A DNA stretch of 64,000 bases, taken from NCBI GenBank assembly GCA_905182985.1, contig CAJJDN010000056.1, positions 269,247-333,246 of the forward strand, in the 5' to 3' direction. Source of the stretch: Paramecium sonneborni. Taxonomy: Eukaryota; Ciliophora; Oligohymenophorea; Peniculida; Parameciidae. The position numbers and the translations under genes are program-made. The notes beneath the pieces are model-generated. The model worked only from the letters and a program-made list of their open reading frames with translations. It had not been told where the DNA came from and searched no databases. Positions 24,536-37,566 of this stretch are shown here, in pieces (positions within the stretch are counted from its first letter, which is position 1; each line of letters begins with the position of its first letter).

Positions 24536-26226
24536 TCAATTATTAAATACTAACAATCCTTTGCGAATGAGTACTAATTTTAACTAAATAATTTACATAG
24601 TTGATCTTGTTGTATTTAAAGATGATTAGGAATGAGGCAAGCTAACGCCCTATAAATTATTATAAATCTTTGCAACTCTTTTTGATGGGAAATTACTTTA
24701 TCTATCTGTATGATGAGTTGTGGCAATTACTCTTTCACTTATATCCTTAGAAGGTAAATTTAATTTTGGAATTACAATAGAAGATTAAGGTTATTATTAA
24801 ATAGTCAATTATGATTATTATTATTGAGATTATTATTTTTGCAATTAATATGAAGATTATTACACTTATTTTGATGGAGTATGATACATTTTATTTTATT
24901 TTGAAGATGAAACCAATGTTAAAGTTTCTTAATTATTTTAAATCTTTGTTTTTGAAGGCTACCATATAGGAGGTATACTTACAACTGTTTATTTAGCTTC
25001 TCTTTCACTTTTAGATTCAACATGACTATTTATTAGATATTTAATTACATTTTAGTAAACTTTAAGTAACAATCTAAACATAATTGCAATTTTAAACTCA
25101 TAAAGCTCATATTATTCCTTAAATTCTTATATTTTTCAATATCCATCTTACCCCATATTTTTAGTAATAGTCCAGGAATATTTAATGATCCTTCTACATA
25201 ATAATCTTCTTCATTGTCTGATTTCTTCACTGGATTTTTTGCTACTTTTTATCTAATTATGAATGTTTCTTCATCAAATATTCCCTAATCATAAGATGCT
25301 ATGTATTATTAGACGGTTAGTTCATACATTTCTCCTTGTATAGAACAATTATTGCAACTACTACCAGTTTGTTTCACATATCCTTAAGTATCAACTGAAA
25401 ATTTTGAAGTTTATCCAATTTTCAATTAAGTTTATAATATCATAATTGGAGATTATATTCTCTCTTTTTATTTTGGAAAATCTGAAACAGTTTCTTCATT
25501 AATGAACTATTATATATATATTTTTATCTTTACTTTTTATCTAACTTTTACTCCACTACTGAATAATAACCATAATCTATTTTTTTCATCTATTTTAAAA
25601 AACAAAACCATTCTTGATATCTATATATTGCCTCCAGAAACGTCTTAAATATGTTTCACAATATTAAGGCAAATTTATTCAATGTCTGATGATAATATAG
25701 GAGATGCTATAGAATCTGTAGTTGATAAATGTTCTGGACCTTCAAATGTTACTAACCGATCTTCTATAGGTATTTTATTATTTTTAAGATCACTATTATT
25801 TGTTTTTCTAGACAACAAACAAAATTATGGACTCCAAGAAACCTTGATCATAGAGTTTCTTGATGATTTTGGCTCTACAAATTTTTGTAGTAAGGCATTT
25901 AAAGCTTTTTCTCTTTAATGAAGAAATTAAATAAATTCCCCTTTCTCAAAGTATTCAAATATTATTTTATTTTGTTAGCTTTACAAATATAAAGCTGAAA
26001 TATCACCACTTTTTTGAAAGATTTCTTCTATTTGTTCTACAAATATTCGTTCTTTTGTTTTTCTTAATATTTAACCATCTTTAGCTGTAAAATACCAAAA
26101 GTAAGGTTGAGCCCATCTATATATTATTGTATCTGCCACAAACACACCTGGACAACTAGAATTTGTATCAGGATTCTTTTTCCAAAGATGAAAGAATAAC
26201 CATTCAGTTGACAATGAGAGTTTCAT
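24536..26226 (-). CDS. Unrecognised protein with Gln/Ser-rich C-terminus
   Basis: Starts MKLSLSTEWLFFHLWKKNPD at 26226 and reads to TGA at 24536-24538. One 23-nt intron near 25034-25056 (GTAATT...AATAG) gives exactly 556 codons. The N-terminal half is globular (GVFVADTIIYRWAQPYFWY, then RKTKERIFVEQIEEIFQ) and contains the hydrophobic stretch MVLFFKIDEKNRLWLLF. A middle part contains CNNC. The last third is low-complexity Gln/Ser (QLQKQQSQQQQSQ), mostly encoded by TAA. No membrane anchor or catalytic motif is evident. I do not recognise the family. It converges on the SHIPPO gene. Confidence 0.75.
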
Positions 26227-26917
26227 TATATTTAATATATATTTTTTCTGAATTATTCATTTATAATTAGAATCATTATCAACATGTATAATTTTGATCA
26301 AACTAGATATAAATTTTTATCCGCTTATATCTTTATTAAAATTAAGAATTATTCCTAGCATTTTTATTTTTATCATTAAAAGATATAAATAACCAATATA
26401 AATTTAGCAACTTAATCTTGATCAGCAAATTGATTTAAAAAAAGATATAATTTAGGCTGGTTTCGGCTTATTTCATAGCTAGTTTTATGATTGTTTGGGG
26501 GAATATTTTTTCTATAATTTTCTAAGATTTTGTAAGAAATGGACAAATTTTTACTGAATTTATAATTTATAGTAATTTTATAGAGCATTTCTTATCTTGT
26601 AATGAAAAATTTTTGTAATTATAAATAAATATTAATAATATTCTTAGATTTAGTAAAGCAAAATTAATCTAGTAAGTATGAAAGTTTGAGAGATGTTTAT
26701 AAATGATTAAAAGAAAATCTAAAGAAATCAGGCAAAGAATGTAACTAATTAAATTATATTTGAAAGTTACGAAAATATAATTGGAAAAAAAAAGTCTTTC
26801 TTGGTATTCTGTATAGTATCGATTAGTTGTATTAAATATTTGCATTGAATAAGAAATAAATAATTACCAATGATAAATTCACGAATTAATTGATTATATT
26901 GGTAAAATATTTAGAAT
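26227..26917. other. Divergent intergenic region
   Basis: About 690 AT-rich bases between the unknown leftward gene and the K+ channel. No coding stretch seen; presumably two promoters. Confidence 0.55.
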
Positions 26918-29900
26918 ATGTTTAACATCGAATTCGATTAAGATGTTGAATTGAGAGCAGTATAGAATGAAGATTTTGAATAATAATACCTTGAACATTG
27001 TCTGAGAGAATATAGAAAAGAGCCTGCTCTAACAATCCCATAAATAAGTAGAACCTTAAGCTAAAAAACAATTGAAGCTGAATGTCTTAATAAAATACCA
27101 GAGACACCTTTTGATGAAAATCTTATTCTTACCTAAGCACAAAATTCTCATATTTTTGGTCGGTAATCTCTAAATTAGAATGAAAGAAGAGGAAGTCTTC
27201 CTAATGCTGGAACAAGTCTGATGTGTAGTTTTTATATTAGGAGATTCATAGAAAAAATATCTTAGAGCAGGAAAAACCTTTTGAATATGAATGAAATTCA
27301 TTTCCATCTTATTGAAGATAAAGCAGCTGATAGGCAAAATTTATTCAATCATTAAAGTTAGAGCAAACGATAAGGTTTTAGTCTAAGTAAAATGAAGACA
27401 TTATTGAGAAAAGAAACAGTGATCAATAAAATAAGTATTTGGGAAGAAATAAAGGAATAAATAAGAAAAATTTAGAATTAGTTTTTGAATTAGATGACAT
27501 CAATAGTAAAGAAAATTCCAATAATTTAACCTGAATCTCGTTTAAAAATGATATGGGACCTTGTTGCATCATTTTTTAGAATTCTCTTAGTAATTTTAGT
27601 GCCTTTAGAGATAGCATTTTAACCTTGTATCTTATTCACAGACTTTATTGTTCTTACAGCAGTGATTTTATTGATATTATAAGTCGATTTCTTGATAAGA
27701 ATAAACACACTCTCATATAGAAATGGAGCAGCTATATAAAATCGATGGGAATTATTAATATATCAATTTAAGAAGGAGTTTTTGACAGACTTTTCTACTT
27801 CATTTCTTTTAATAATCTTTATAATAATGCCAGAAATGGATAATAATGTTAATCTGTTTTTATTACTGACTTTGGCATAGTATAGATATATTTAAGAAAC
27901 ATTTGCAAAAAGTGATTAAATATCTTATTTAACAAGACCAATAAGAGGAATCATAGGTTTAGTTAAACTAGTTCTAACACTTTTATTTATACTGCATTTA
28001 TTTAGTTGTATTTGGTTTTGGTTTAGTAAGATAAGTTTTGAAGATTCTTGGATCAAATTTAATGGATTAGATCTAAAATCTTGGAAATTATAATATTTGG
28101 AAGCATTGTATTTTGCAGTTGTAACAATGCTTACAATAGGATATGGAGATAATGTTCCAAAGAATTCAATAGAGAAAATTATAACTATTATTTTTATTCT
28201 ATGGGCTTGTAATAAAATAAATTATTTTAGGTTTATGGTTCTCATATAGTATCAATTTTATAGGAGGTATTATTAATGATATTACTTAAAATCAGGTTGA
28301 GAGAAATAGAAAAATGAGAGTCATTAACAAGTACATGGATCAAAGAAAGATTCCTTTCAATTTGAAACACAAGTAAGAAAAAAATTAAATAATAAAAATA
28401 GAATTAAAGAATACTTGACTTTTCGATGGAAAGAAGATGATGAAGTAGATCTAGATATAGAATAAGCTTTACTTGAATAATTATCTGATGAATTGAAAGA
28501 AGAATTAGATAAAGAAGCTCACAAGATCTTCATTAAAAAATCAGCTCTTCTTTAACGTTTCAGTGATGAACTAAAAGATGCATTATCAAAGTCAATCAAA
28601 AGAAAAATTATACCTCCCTAAAATACATTTTCGATTGAATTTGATGATTAATAACATTTATGTTTTGTAGAACAAGGGGTTCTACTTTATTAACATCTTG
28701 ATAGAAAATAAAGATCCAAGATGAATGCTACAATTAAACAAGGGCAATTTTTCTGCGTGTAAGATTTCATTATTTAAAATCCTTAAAAAGATTACTTTAA
28801 ATCAAATGGTTATGTTAGTTTATTGATTTTGTCAAAATTAGATTTTATGATTACTATTAAAAATTATCCCGAAGATTTCTAAAAATATTGTGAAATAAAA
28901 GAACTTATGACTTTAAGTCTAAAACCTCCATAATTAGAAAATGGAGTATTTTGTCCAGCTTGTCTATGTTTTAATCATTCTTTGACAAAATGTCCCTAAA
29001 TTTAATATATCCCAGACAAGGAAGCTATTTTAAAGAAATATTTATTACCTTAAATTTAAGAAAGAAGAAGTTATTAAAGAGATCTTACAAAAAGATTCAA
29101 TAATGATTAAATTATCAGTAGATCAAGATTAGATAAAGATTTAATTTAACAATTTGCTTATGTTTTTTAAAATGAAAATCATTAATTAATATAGGAATAA
29201 CAAAAAGTTTAATTAGCTTTTGAGTAAGATTCGATTAGCTCAAATGGAGATCCTACTCCTTGCAATAAGATTTAAATTGATGGATTTTAAGCAGCTGTTT
29301 AAAAATCAAAAAGACTTATAAATGATCCTCCAATACAATTATCTTCTAATGCTAAGTTTTAGGATACAAAATAAAGTCTTCATCAAGCATTGTAAAATAG
29401 AAAGTAATCTATTTTTAATTTAAATATTCCTACAAATTTTGGTAAAAGCCCAAAAAGTCTATTAATTCCTAAAGAGGATGTTATTAAAGAAAATGAGGAA
29501 AGTGAAGAGAATGAGGAAAGTAGCAATAGTTTTAATGAAAGTAAGAGTATTAGTGAGAAACAGAAAAGAAAGAAATAATTTAGTGTTTCTGATTTTAATG
29601 AGAATATGTAGGAAAATATTATTAATTTGTACCATTAACTATAAAGAGAATTAGAATTGAATGAAAATGATAAAACTATCTAAAAAGCCTATATTTAAAT
29701 CGAACCTATCTATTGGTCATTTCATTAATAAAGCCTATCTGAATTTGAATTACTGACAACATATGATTACTTTTTTAAAAGCTAAAATTATAACGAAGTA
29801 ATCAGTTAGGCTGAAAAAAACACTTTTTTATGGTAATCTCAATTCATCAATAAATTATAAAGATATATGTTTTATCCATTTCTCTTTATTCAGAAATACA

Positions 29901-30067
29901 TGAGTAAAAAGAGAAATTCTAAAAATACTGAAAAAATTAAGAGAGACACTTAGAATAGATTAAATAGTCGTTTAAAAACTTTAAAAAATAGTCTTAAATT
30001 AAAAAAAAAATAGTCAGTTTTAATAAAGCCAATCTAGAAATTTGGATAGGTAGCCCCAGAACTTTGA
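26918..30067 (+). CDS. Voltage/cyclic-nucleotide-gated-type K+ channel with C-terminal zinc-knuckle-like motif
   Basis: Starts MFNIEFDQDVEL. Two introns (22 and 29 nt) give exactly 1033 codons. A roughly 200-residue cytosolic N-terminus is followed by six membrane segments (S1 near IWDLVASFFRILLVILVPL), then pore helix and selectivity filter AVVTMLTIGYGDNVP, and S6. The S4 region lacks a strongly regular Arg/Lys array. After S6 a linker (KQEKxxIKEYLTFRWKEDDE type) and a cyclic-nucleotide-binding-like domain follow (FVEQGVLLYQHL, KQGQFFCVQDFI), but the canonical phosphate-binding cassette is poor. Next comes a Cys/His motif CPACLCFNHSLTKCP, then a long acidic/Gln-rich tail. EAG/CNG-type K+ channels are greatly expanded in Paramecium, where they shape ciliary membrane potential. 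A related channel lies at 49725. Confidence 0.9.
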
Positions 30068-30147
30068 TTTCAATAAATATAATTTGTCAATATTTGAATT
30101 TTAGTAAATGAATTATATTTAAAATATATATAAATAAAAAAAAATAT

Positions 30148-30220
30148 AGGTCATACCAGGACTCGAACCTGGGTCACTGGATTCAAAGTCCAAGGTGCTA
30201 ACCACTACACCATACGACCT
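30148..30220 (-). tRNA. tRNA-Gln (anticodon UUG)
   Basis: A 73-base cloverleaf on the minus strand. The acceptor stem AGGTCGT pairs with ATGACCT with one G-U, the D-arm is GGTG...CACC, the anticodon arm is TTGGA-CTTTGAA-TCCAG, and the T-arm has GGTTCGAGTCC. The anticodon TTG reads CAA (Gln), and the body matches eukaryotic tRNA-Gln. No intron and no encoded CCA. In this code Gln is also encoded by TAA and TAG, which need other Gln tRNAs (UUA, CUA anticodons) not found in this window. It lies between the convergent 3' ends of a channel gene and a kinase gene. Confidence 0.95.
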
Positions 30221-30412
30221 AATCTAATTATAATTAAATAATTTTACTTAAATCAAGACTTTCTTCTATCTGGTCAATTAATTTAGTTAGTAATGAAATA
30301 AGCTACTATTTTATATAAAAAAATATTTTATAAAGAATAAAAATTTAATAGATTATAATTGGTATAGAGTGAATAGATTTATTATGATTGTGTAATTTAA
30401 TTATAATTATTG

Positions 30413-32544
30413 TCATTTAGAATAATTCTCATAATATAATATTTCATCTATCAACATGCAATCTCCCATTCTACTTTTGCCAACTATTTCCTCTAGGTTT
30501 TTACGAATCTGATTATTAAATTATATAATTACATCTGCACTTCCAGTTCCTTTAGATAAATGATGACTCATAAATTGATAGGCTTTATTAAAGAGGTCAG
30601 ACCCCATGGTAGCAATAGCTTTTTTTCTTAAGATTTGGATTCTATCGTCATTATTGACGGGAACTTTTTATGGTGAAGCAGAAGATGAATTCCAACTCTC
30701 TTAACTGGTTTCTTAGATGTCTAAATTATAAATCAAGAAATACCTTCAAGCTTATTACATTATGATTTTTTGACAGTTTAATCCATTTAAATTTTATATA
30801 ATTGGAGGACTTCTTAAATCTCACTGTCTCCTTACTTAACAGTAAGTCTATGATTGATGACTTCATTATCTTCATCACTATTGTATTCTTCAAACTCTTC
30901 ATCTTGATATTGTTAAGTTACAGAGAATTCTTTTTTTTCATAATTAGTAGTAAATCTATCTAATTAAGATTTAGTGACTGTTTTTTCTGGTGGTTAAGTA
31001 GTGTTATCATAAGTAGATTGACACATTTCAGAATCAACAGTTTTATCAAACTATTCTAGTTCTTTTTTAAAAGTATCATTGTACTTTTTTGATTCATTTT
31101 ACATCTAAAGGAAATAATAAGAAATACCATTAGTGAAGTTTTTTCATATTGGCTTACTAAGGTTTCATCATAGTTGTACATATTAGATTTATTCATAGTT
31201 TGAAGTTATTATTATGGTTTTTTTGTGTTTGATTAAGATTCTTATAATTTAAATTATTATTGTCTTTGTAATTCTTCATGATATTATTATTATTGTTTTT
31301 TTTTTTGATTGTAATTAAGTGATTAACCACCTTAAAGATCTTAAATTTTTCTTTGTTAACTGGCTTATTATTAAGCAAAACTTTATTTAGTGGCTTATGC
31401 TAATTCTCTTTATTCCCTTTGTATTTTTTCTTCTTTTTTCATTTACAATCTTTATTAAGGAGTTAATTAACTGAAATCGATAGATTAAACAGTATCGATA
31501 GTATTATCATAAATAGTGTTGGAGTTGACTAGGGTAGTTTCTTCTTATTTGATCATTTTTCCAATTTAATTATGTGTATTGGTTCTTTTGATTGGTGCTT
31601 GATATTGAACTTTGCCTTAGATTGCAACAAATTATTGCATAGTATTTCTGATAAGAGGGAAATTAAATATTTCGGAAGTATGAGGTCTTTGATCTGCATT
31701 TTTAATTAAAAGTTTATTAATTAGATCAGCTAATTCTTTAGAGTAATGTGATGGGATAGCAGAAGCTTATTCTTTAACAATCCTATTAACTAAACCTAAA
31801 AGATTGTTAGATTTAAATGCATGAGATAAATTGCAAAGTTCATATAAAACACAGCCAAGTGACCATACATCACTTTTATAAGTATAAGGTTTATTTTCAC
31901 AAACTTCTGGACTAAAGAATTGTATATAAAATGATACTACCTCATATAATAAGGGGTTCCTACTACAGTATTAGCTTAATCTTAAGTATGTTCTAAGACT
32001 CTTGAGATTCCAAAATCACCAATCTTAACAAATCCATTAGATGATAGAAAGATGTTTTAACTCTTGATATCTCGATGTAAGATTTTCTATTCATGAATAT
32101 ATTTGAGAGCAAGGGCACATTAAAGAAACCAATTCAATATAATTTATTCTGGGAAGTATTCTTTTCTTTGACTCATTCTATTAATATGAAATGATAAGTC
32201 TCCCTCTAATTTATTAAATAAATTTATTACCTTCACAATATTCCATGATTATTATAAGAGTATCATTCTCATTGAAACTTTCTATATATTGTACTATGTG
32301 AGGATGTTTCAACTTTTACAAAAGCATCACCTAATAATTAAAATGAACTCATCAACTTCTCTTTTTGAATCATCTTGTTCTTTTGATTTTAGATTGAATA
32401 ATTGAATTTTCTTGGCCACATATACTTACTAGTCTGACTTTGAACGTACCAAATGTGCAGATCCTAAACTTTATCATTTGATCTACCATAACTGCCTCTC
32501 CCTATTGTCTCATACTCAACATATTTATCCAAGTATTTGAACAT
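30413..32544 (-). CDS. NIMA-related (NEK) Ser/Thr protein kinase
   Basis: Starts [20 protein letters not shown]. Four introns (23, 18, 25, 29 nt) give exactly 679 codons. The kinase domain occupies the first 270 or so residues: glycine loop [15 protein letters not shown] with the catalytic Lys, [15 protein letters not shown] hinge, HRDIKSQNIFLS catalytic loop, [11 protein letters not shown] with DFG, and activation segment [11 protein letters not shown], all NEK-like. The C-terminal part is charged with Asn runs and ends in a conserved-looking helix ([16 protein letters not shown] ... [11 protein letters not shown]). NEKs control cilium length, basal bodies and cell cycle, and ciliates have very many. 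It sits head to head with nothing closer than 524 bases. The 18-nt intron is near the minimum known for Paramecium. Confidence 0.92.
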
Positions 32545-33068
32545 TTGTATTATTTTTTATTATAATATTTATTATCATTAAATTTAATTATTACCATATA
32601 TATCATAATACTATTTTTATCATCTCATCCCTTCTCCTTGTTATTTATAAATTTTGCCTTTTCCAACATCAAATCAATTTCAAAATACTTTTTATAATGC
32701 CTTAAATAATTGCTAACCAATTTTATCACTCAATTTATTCTTCACTATTTACTTAATTCACAAATACAAAGCTAATTCTATCCTCCAGAATTTGTGAATT
32801 CGTATCTTTATTTTTTAACTAACTCATTTACATTTTCCTTAGATTTAATACCAAGAAGAATTCAAATTGTTAAAACCGTTTGGAAAAAAGAATGTATTTT
32901 TTATTAATCAAATTTATTTGTCATTTTCATTCATTTTATTATTTTAAATAATTTACATCAATAGAAAAAATAGCCAAACTTTATTTATTTGCTATTGTGA
33001 TGAATTAATAAATTATCTTCAAAATAATAAGTCATTTAATATATTTAATCTATAATAAATATTATTAT
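32545..33068. other. Intergenic region
   Basis: 524 AT-rich bases between the NEK start and the 3' end of the TTLL gene on the same strand. No coding character; presumably the kinase promoter. Confidence 0.55.
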
Positions 33069-34728
33069 TCATGATTACAACTATCCCATACTATCCCATA
33101 AATTTTCATCATCTCTATAATTCATCAAAGGATAATTGTGGTTTGGTTCATTTTAAGGATAAACTAAATCTATTGTTAATCGAAATGCATCATTAACCAT
33201 CCTTGGAAATAATTAGTCCAATAATTTGCTTGTTACTTCCAAACTAGGATTTGTATTTACTTCTATTAACCAAGGAAATTATTACTCATCCAAAATAAAA
33301 TCCATACCAAATATTTCAAAACAATTTTTTCTTTTTTACTTATTTATTTTATGCTTTACAGTTTAAAATGCTGTATAAGATATCATTTTAATTTTTGCTA
33401 AAATCTAAATTTAAAGTATTTTTACATCTTTTCGAAAATCTTTTTTAAATTAACTTTGAGCCTAATCAAAATTGTACTAATTTCCTTCTTCTGATTTTCC
33501 GTATTCAGGATGGGTGTATTAAATGGCATTATTAGTTAAATGAACATAATTTGATTAAACTTTTGGGTCAAATTTCTCTGTTGCCAATCTTAATTATCCT
33601 TCTTTATAAAAATAAATCTATAAATTTGATGTCAATAACACATATGCTCTTATATCAAATTTTCTACCATCAATTAAAAATGGTTTTTCTATATATTTTT
33701 GAATAACAAATTAATCTGTCACTAATGTATTTAAATAAACCACCTTATTGATTATTTCATTTTGTTCATTTCTTTTCACTTCCAATAATTTCTCCTTATA
33801 TCCTCCTTAATATTTATTTTAAATGTCCAATACTTCTTATAAACTTCTTACAACATGTATTCCTCTACCTTAATTCATATTAGAAGGTTTAAAAATCCAC
33901 AAATTTTCATTACCAAATAGAGTTGGATATTGATTTACTTTGTTATCATAAAGTGTTGTAAAAGAGAAGAAGTTCAATTTAATTGTTTTATCCAATTCTG
34001 CTAATTTTTGTTGAGGACAATTTTATCTGTAAAAGGAAATAAATTAAAACAACTCAGATCTAAGATTTTCATTAGTACATTCTATAGCAAATGTAGTTGG
34101 AATATAATCATATATATTTAATCTATTTTTCTTAATTAAAAAAATTAGATACATCGCAATAAGTTTTGAAATTGACAGCTAACTTAAATTTATCAGAAAT
34201 TTCTGAGTGAAACTCAAAATGATTAAGCATTTAAATAGCTTGTTCTTTTTAGTTGATAGTTTAATATTCATATCCTTTTTCAGTTTCTTGCCATTTAAAA
34301 TTAATTTTTTTAGATTTTGCATCCTTAACTTAGACCCAATTTTATCTTTCATCTAATAATTTCTTGATCAGTTAATGATTATTGCCCTCTCCTATAAAAT
34401 AAAAGTATTTTGAATATTGCGTTTTTGGAGCTGAAACTGAAACACTTCTTTAATGAAATTCTTTTCTTTTCATAATAGGAGGTAGGCTTTTCTACTATTA
34501 TCTCTACCTCTCTTGATTAGAAATGAAGCGTTGTTTGGCTTATTCAATAGATGTTTATGATAGTTATTTTGTATCAATAATCTTTTTTGTGTCCTTTTTG
34601 ATAACAATACGAGTCTAACAATTATTAATTAAAATAATTACACATTTATTGATTCTTTAACCATAAGAAGACTGTATAATTTTGAGGTTATTTAAAGTTG
34701 GAAAAGCATTCTTTTTTGGTGAGTTCAT
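33069..34728 (-). CDS. Tubulin-tyrosine-ligase-like (TTLL) enzyme
   Basis: Starts [16 protein letters not shown] at 34728. With introns of 27 and 22 nt the coding length is exactly 537 codons. TTLL enzymes ligate Glu or Gly to tubulin tails using ATP-grasp chemistry. Diagnostic parts are [29 protein letters not shown], the ATP-grasp motif [17 protein letters not shown], a later lid (the [22 protein letters not shown] region at about 33640-33710) and the ending [20 protein letters not shown]-type glutamylases/glycylases modify ciliary microtubules. Subclass cannot be set by eye. A second, much larger TTLL lies at 57829. The 124 bases to the divergent hydrolase gene form a compact bidirectional promoter. 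Confidence 0.9.
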
Positions 34729-34851
34729 TAACTCTGGGATTTAATTTATTTATATTCTAGAAGTTAAAATAAGTTTTTTTCATATATATTCTAATGAACT
34801 AATTGGACATATGTTATATATATATATATAATATTTTGATAATTTAAGAAT

Positions 34852-36005
34852 ATGAGATTAAGTATAATAAGTGCTATGTTTTCTTCGTCCCAATCTTAAG
34901 TGTTAATAAATAGAGTGGGATCAGCATTGAATATAAAATTGAATAGACCAAATTAATTGAATGCTTTAAACTTACCTATGATTGCTGAATTGAATTAAAT
35001 TTTAGATAATGCAAATTCAGCTACTTGCATAATTTTAAGTGGAGAAGGAGGCAAAGCATTTTGTGCTGGTGGTGATATAAAGACATTATATTTTGCAAAA
35101 ACATAGCCTTCAGAATAAAACCCTCCGAGTGCATTAAAATAGTTCTTTTTTGATGAATATAAATTGGATTATAGATTGGCAACATTAAAACCAGTTCTAA
35201 TAGCATTAATGGATGGAATAGTAATGGGAGGAGGAGTAGGCATGTCAATTCATGCACCTGTAAGAATTGCAACTGAAAAGAGTGTATTTGCTATGCCTGA
35301 AGCTAAATTGGGATTGTTTACAGATGTAGGAGGAGGATACTTTCTATCTAGATTACCACATAGATTAGGTTATTATTTAGGTTTGAGTGGATTTAGATTG
35401 AAAGGTGCTGATTTAGTTCATGCTGGTTTAGCTGATTACTATGTTTAATCATCTGAATTGTAAAATTTGATTTCTAAGATTGGAACTGTATAAAGTCAGA
35501 ACTTAAATGATGTAAAGAATATTGTTAAACAATTTTAACCAAATCAAGTATAATAAAATATAAAAATTCTTTATAGATACCTGATTTTACTATTAAATAA
35601 CAATTATCAAATATTGAGCCTGGATATTCAGGTGAAACTTTAGAATAGATATTTAACAATCTTTAGAATCATCAAAATTAAAAGTTTGGATAAGATAATT
35701 TAAAGATTTTGAAAGAACAATGTCCCCTCTCATTAAGAATCATATTTGAATAAATCAAGAGAGGTTAAAAACTTGATCTTAGAGAAAATTTAAAAATGGA
35801 TTATCGTATAGTAAGAAGGTAAACTAAATATTAAAAATATTAAAGGATTATGTAAGGATCTGACTTTTTTGAAGGAGTGAAATAGGTGTTAGTTGACAAA
35901 AATCATGTGCCAACATGGTAATTTAAGGATGCTTTATCCATTCCTTAATCTGAAGTTGATAAATATTTCGCAGTCCTCTAAAATGAAGAAGAATTAGATA
36001 TTTGA
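34852..36005 (+). CDS. 3-hydroxyisobutyryl-CoA hydrolase (crotonase family)
   Basis: Hydrolyses 3-hydroxyisobutyryl-CoA in mitochondrial valine degradation. Two introns (29 and 27 nt) give exactly 366 codons, close to the usual 350-390. The start MRLSIISAMFSSSQ is basic and Ser-rich, fitting a mitochondrial presequence. The crotonase fold shows SALNIKLNRPNQLNALNL, oxyanion-hole segment SGEGGKAFCAGGDIKTLY, second oxyanion motif MDGIVMGGGVGMSIH, then VFAMPEAKLGLFTDVGGGYF with the catalytic Glu and Asp typical of the hydrolase subgroup. The C-terminal signature is GSDFFEGVKQVLVDKN. It is well conserved and clearly functional. The second intron ends AAAG rather than TAG, fixed by the MQGSDFFEGV match. 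Confidence 0.93.
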
Positions 36006-36149
36006 GATTTTTATATCATATATTATATAATTTATGTAAATCTTATGTAGTGGAACTTATTATAAGATATTTATTATAAAATAATGTAGATAGATTTTTG
36101 AAGTTGTATTTATTGAGGGGGTTGAATTAATTATTAAAATATCTAAATT

Positions 36150-36915
36150 ATGAGTCTTAGTATATTTAGTGTTAAGACGAGTTATTATAAAAATGGGCTT
36201 TGGTGGTTTACTAAAATTCCTGCACGTATTATTGGTGAAGAGAGATGGGATGCTATGAGATTGGCAAGGAGAGTTTATGGAAATAAGTTCTATTATGGAA
36301 GATAATAAATTTTATTCGATATCTTTTACGAATGGCCTGCTATGGCTAATCTAATTGGTATCTATCCAAAGGTATTGTGATCTTAAGATTGTTAAGGTTG
36401 ATACTTCACATGGATTTCTACATTGGGCCACTTATGAAGCTTATAGAGATTGGCAAGAACACACTTTGAATTCAGATGTATATTTTATACTAACTCTAAG
36501 GGATCTTTTGCTATTTGGATTTATATGTTATGTGGAATGTACATAGCTCATTGTTTCTATTCCTATATGATTCCTTATTATTGGACGTAATCTAATTTTA
36601 TCATTTTACTAGAAACATGTTCCCAGCAAAGAACGAAGAATTTGTGAGATTGAGAATGAAAGATGCTATTGCTTCTACTGTTATGGAAGAATTATTTGCT
36701 AACAACTATGCAGAATTTGCATGGGCTCCACATGATTTCCATTACAACAGATAAAGATGTATGTCAGGATATGGTCATCCAGATGATCCTAGAACCATGC
36801 ACATGGCTTCATTCAATAGTATCACATTTTCATCATTTTTTTAGGAAAACACAAATACAAGGAGCATTATTTGAAGAGAATAGGAGATTCTAGTCGTATG
36901 ACAACTGTCCTTTGA
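36150..36915 (+). CDS. Conserved single-TM protein, copy 1 of a pair
   Basis: Four introns (25, 23, 26, 26 nt) give exactly 222 codons. The protein starts MSLSIFSVKTSYYKNGLWWF and contains EERWDAMRLARRVYGNKFY, HGFLHWATYEAYRDWQEH, one hydrophobic segment (FAIWIYMLCGMYIAHCFYSY), then NEEFVRLRMKDAIASTV and a His-rich end (WAPHDFHYNRQRC, GHPDDPRTMHMASF). The family is not recognised. Small single-TM proteins with basic, aromatic-rich flanks resemble ciliate-specific subunits of mitochondrial inner-membrane complexes, but that is only a guess. Its tandem twin at 37567 has the same intron positions. Confidence 0.8.
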
Positions 36916-37566
36916 AATAATCATATTTCATCATATATATGCACCTTCAATCATTTTTTTATTAAATTCAAACAAACAAGTTATCCCAAGTCTTGTTTTG
37001 AGAAGTCATCTAACAATTTTAAAATCTTTTATATATTTATATTATAATAAATACACCTGGTGTTGTTTTGATATTACTTACACATCTCTGATCAACTTAA
37101 AAACTCAACACTTAAACGAATTAGCCAAATCTAAGCAAAACCATACCATTTTTATGTAGATATCTATTCATTTAATTGATTTCTATAATTCATAATAGAT
37201 TCATCAATCTAGTTATTTAGGATAAGAATTCACTTGAATCTAAAGGGAAATGATCAAAAAAAAAAGAATATGTAGGAAAATAAAAATGTTGTAAAATTGT
37301 TCACTCCTTAAATACAATTTTAGTAGGAATTTGATTTTATTAATTACACAATTTTTTGTGAATCTAATAGATTAGATCATCATAAAGACCTTTATTATTT
37401 GTTTTAGAGTTACTAAATCTAATAACAGTCAATCCATGATATGATTTTGTGAAATCAGTATCTTTTAAAAAGTGTATTTTTTTTGGAAAAATATCTTAAT
37501 TTTTGCTTAACTCTTAATGATGATGATTTTATAAAACAGAATTAGTGCTGAAATTAAATCTTTTAA
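36916..37566. other. Intergenic region between the tandem pair
   Basis: About 650 AT-rich bases between the two paralogues; no coding stretch or obvious paralogue remnant recognised. Short purine runs near 37255-37290. Confidence 0.5.

Noticed and set aside
35021..35272. Minus-strand ORF inside the hydrolase gene
   Set aside because: Hydrophobic antisense shadow of a strongly conserved crotonase exon.
36355..36893. Two plus-strand ORFs inside the first twin gene
   Set aside because: They span unspliced introns and wrong frames. The four-intron model gives 222 codons matching the twin.
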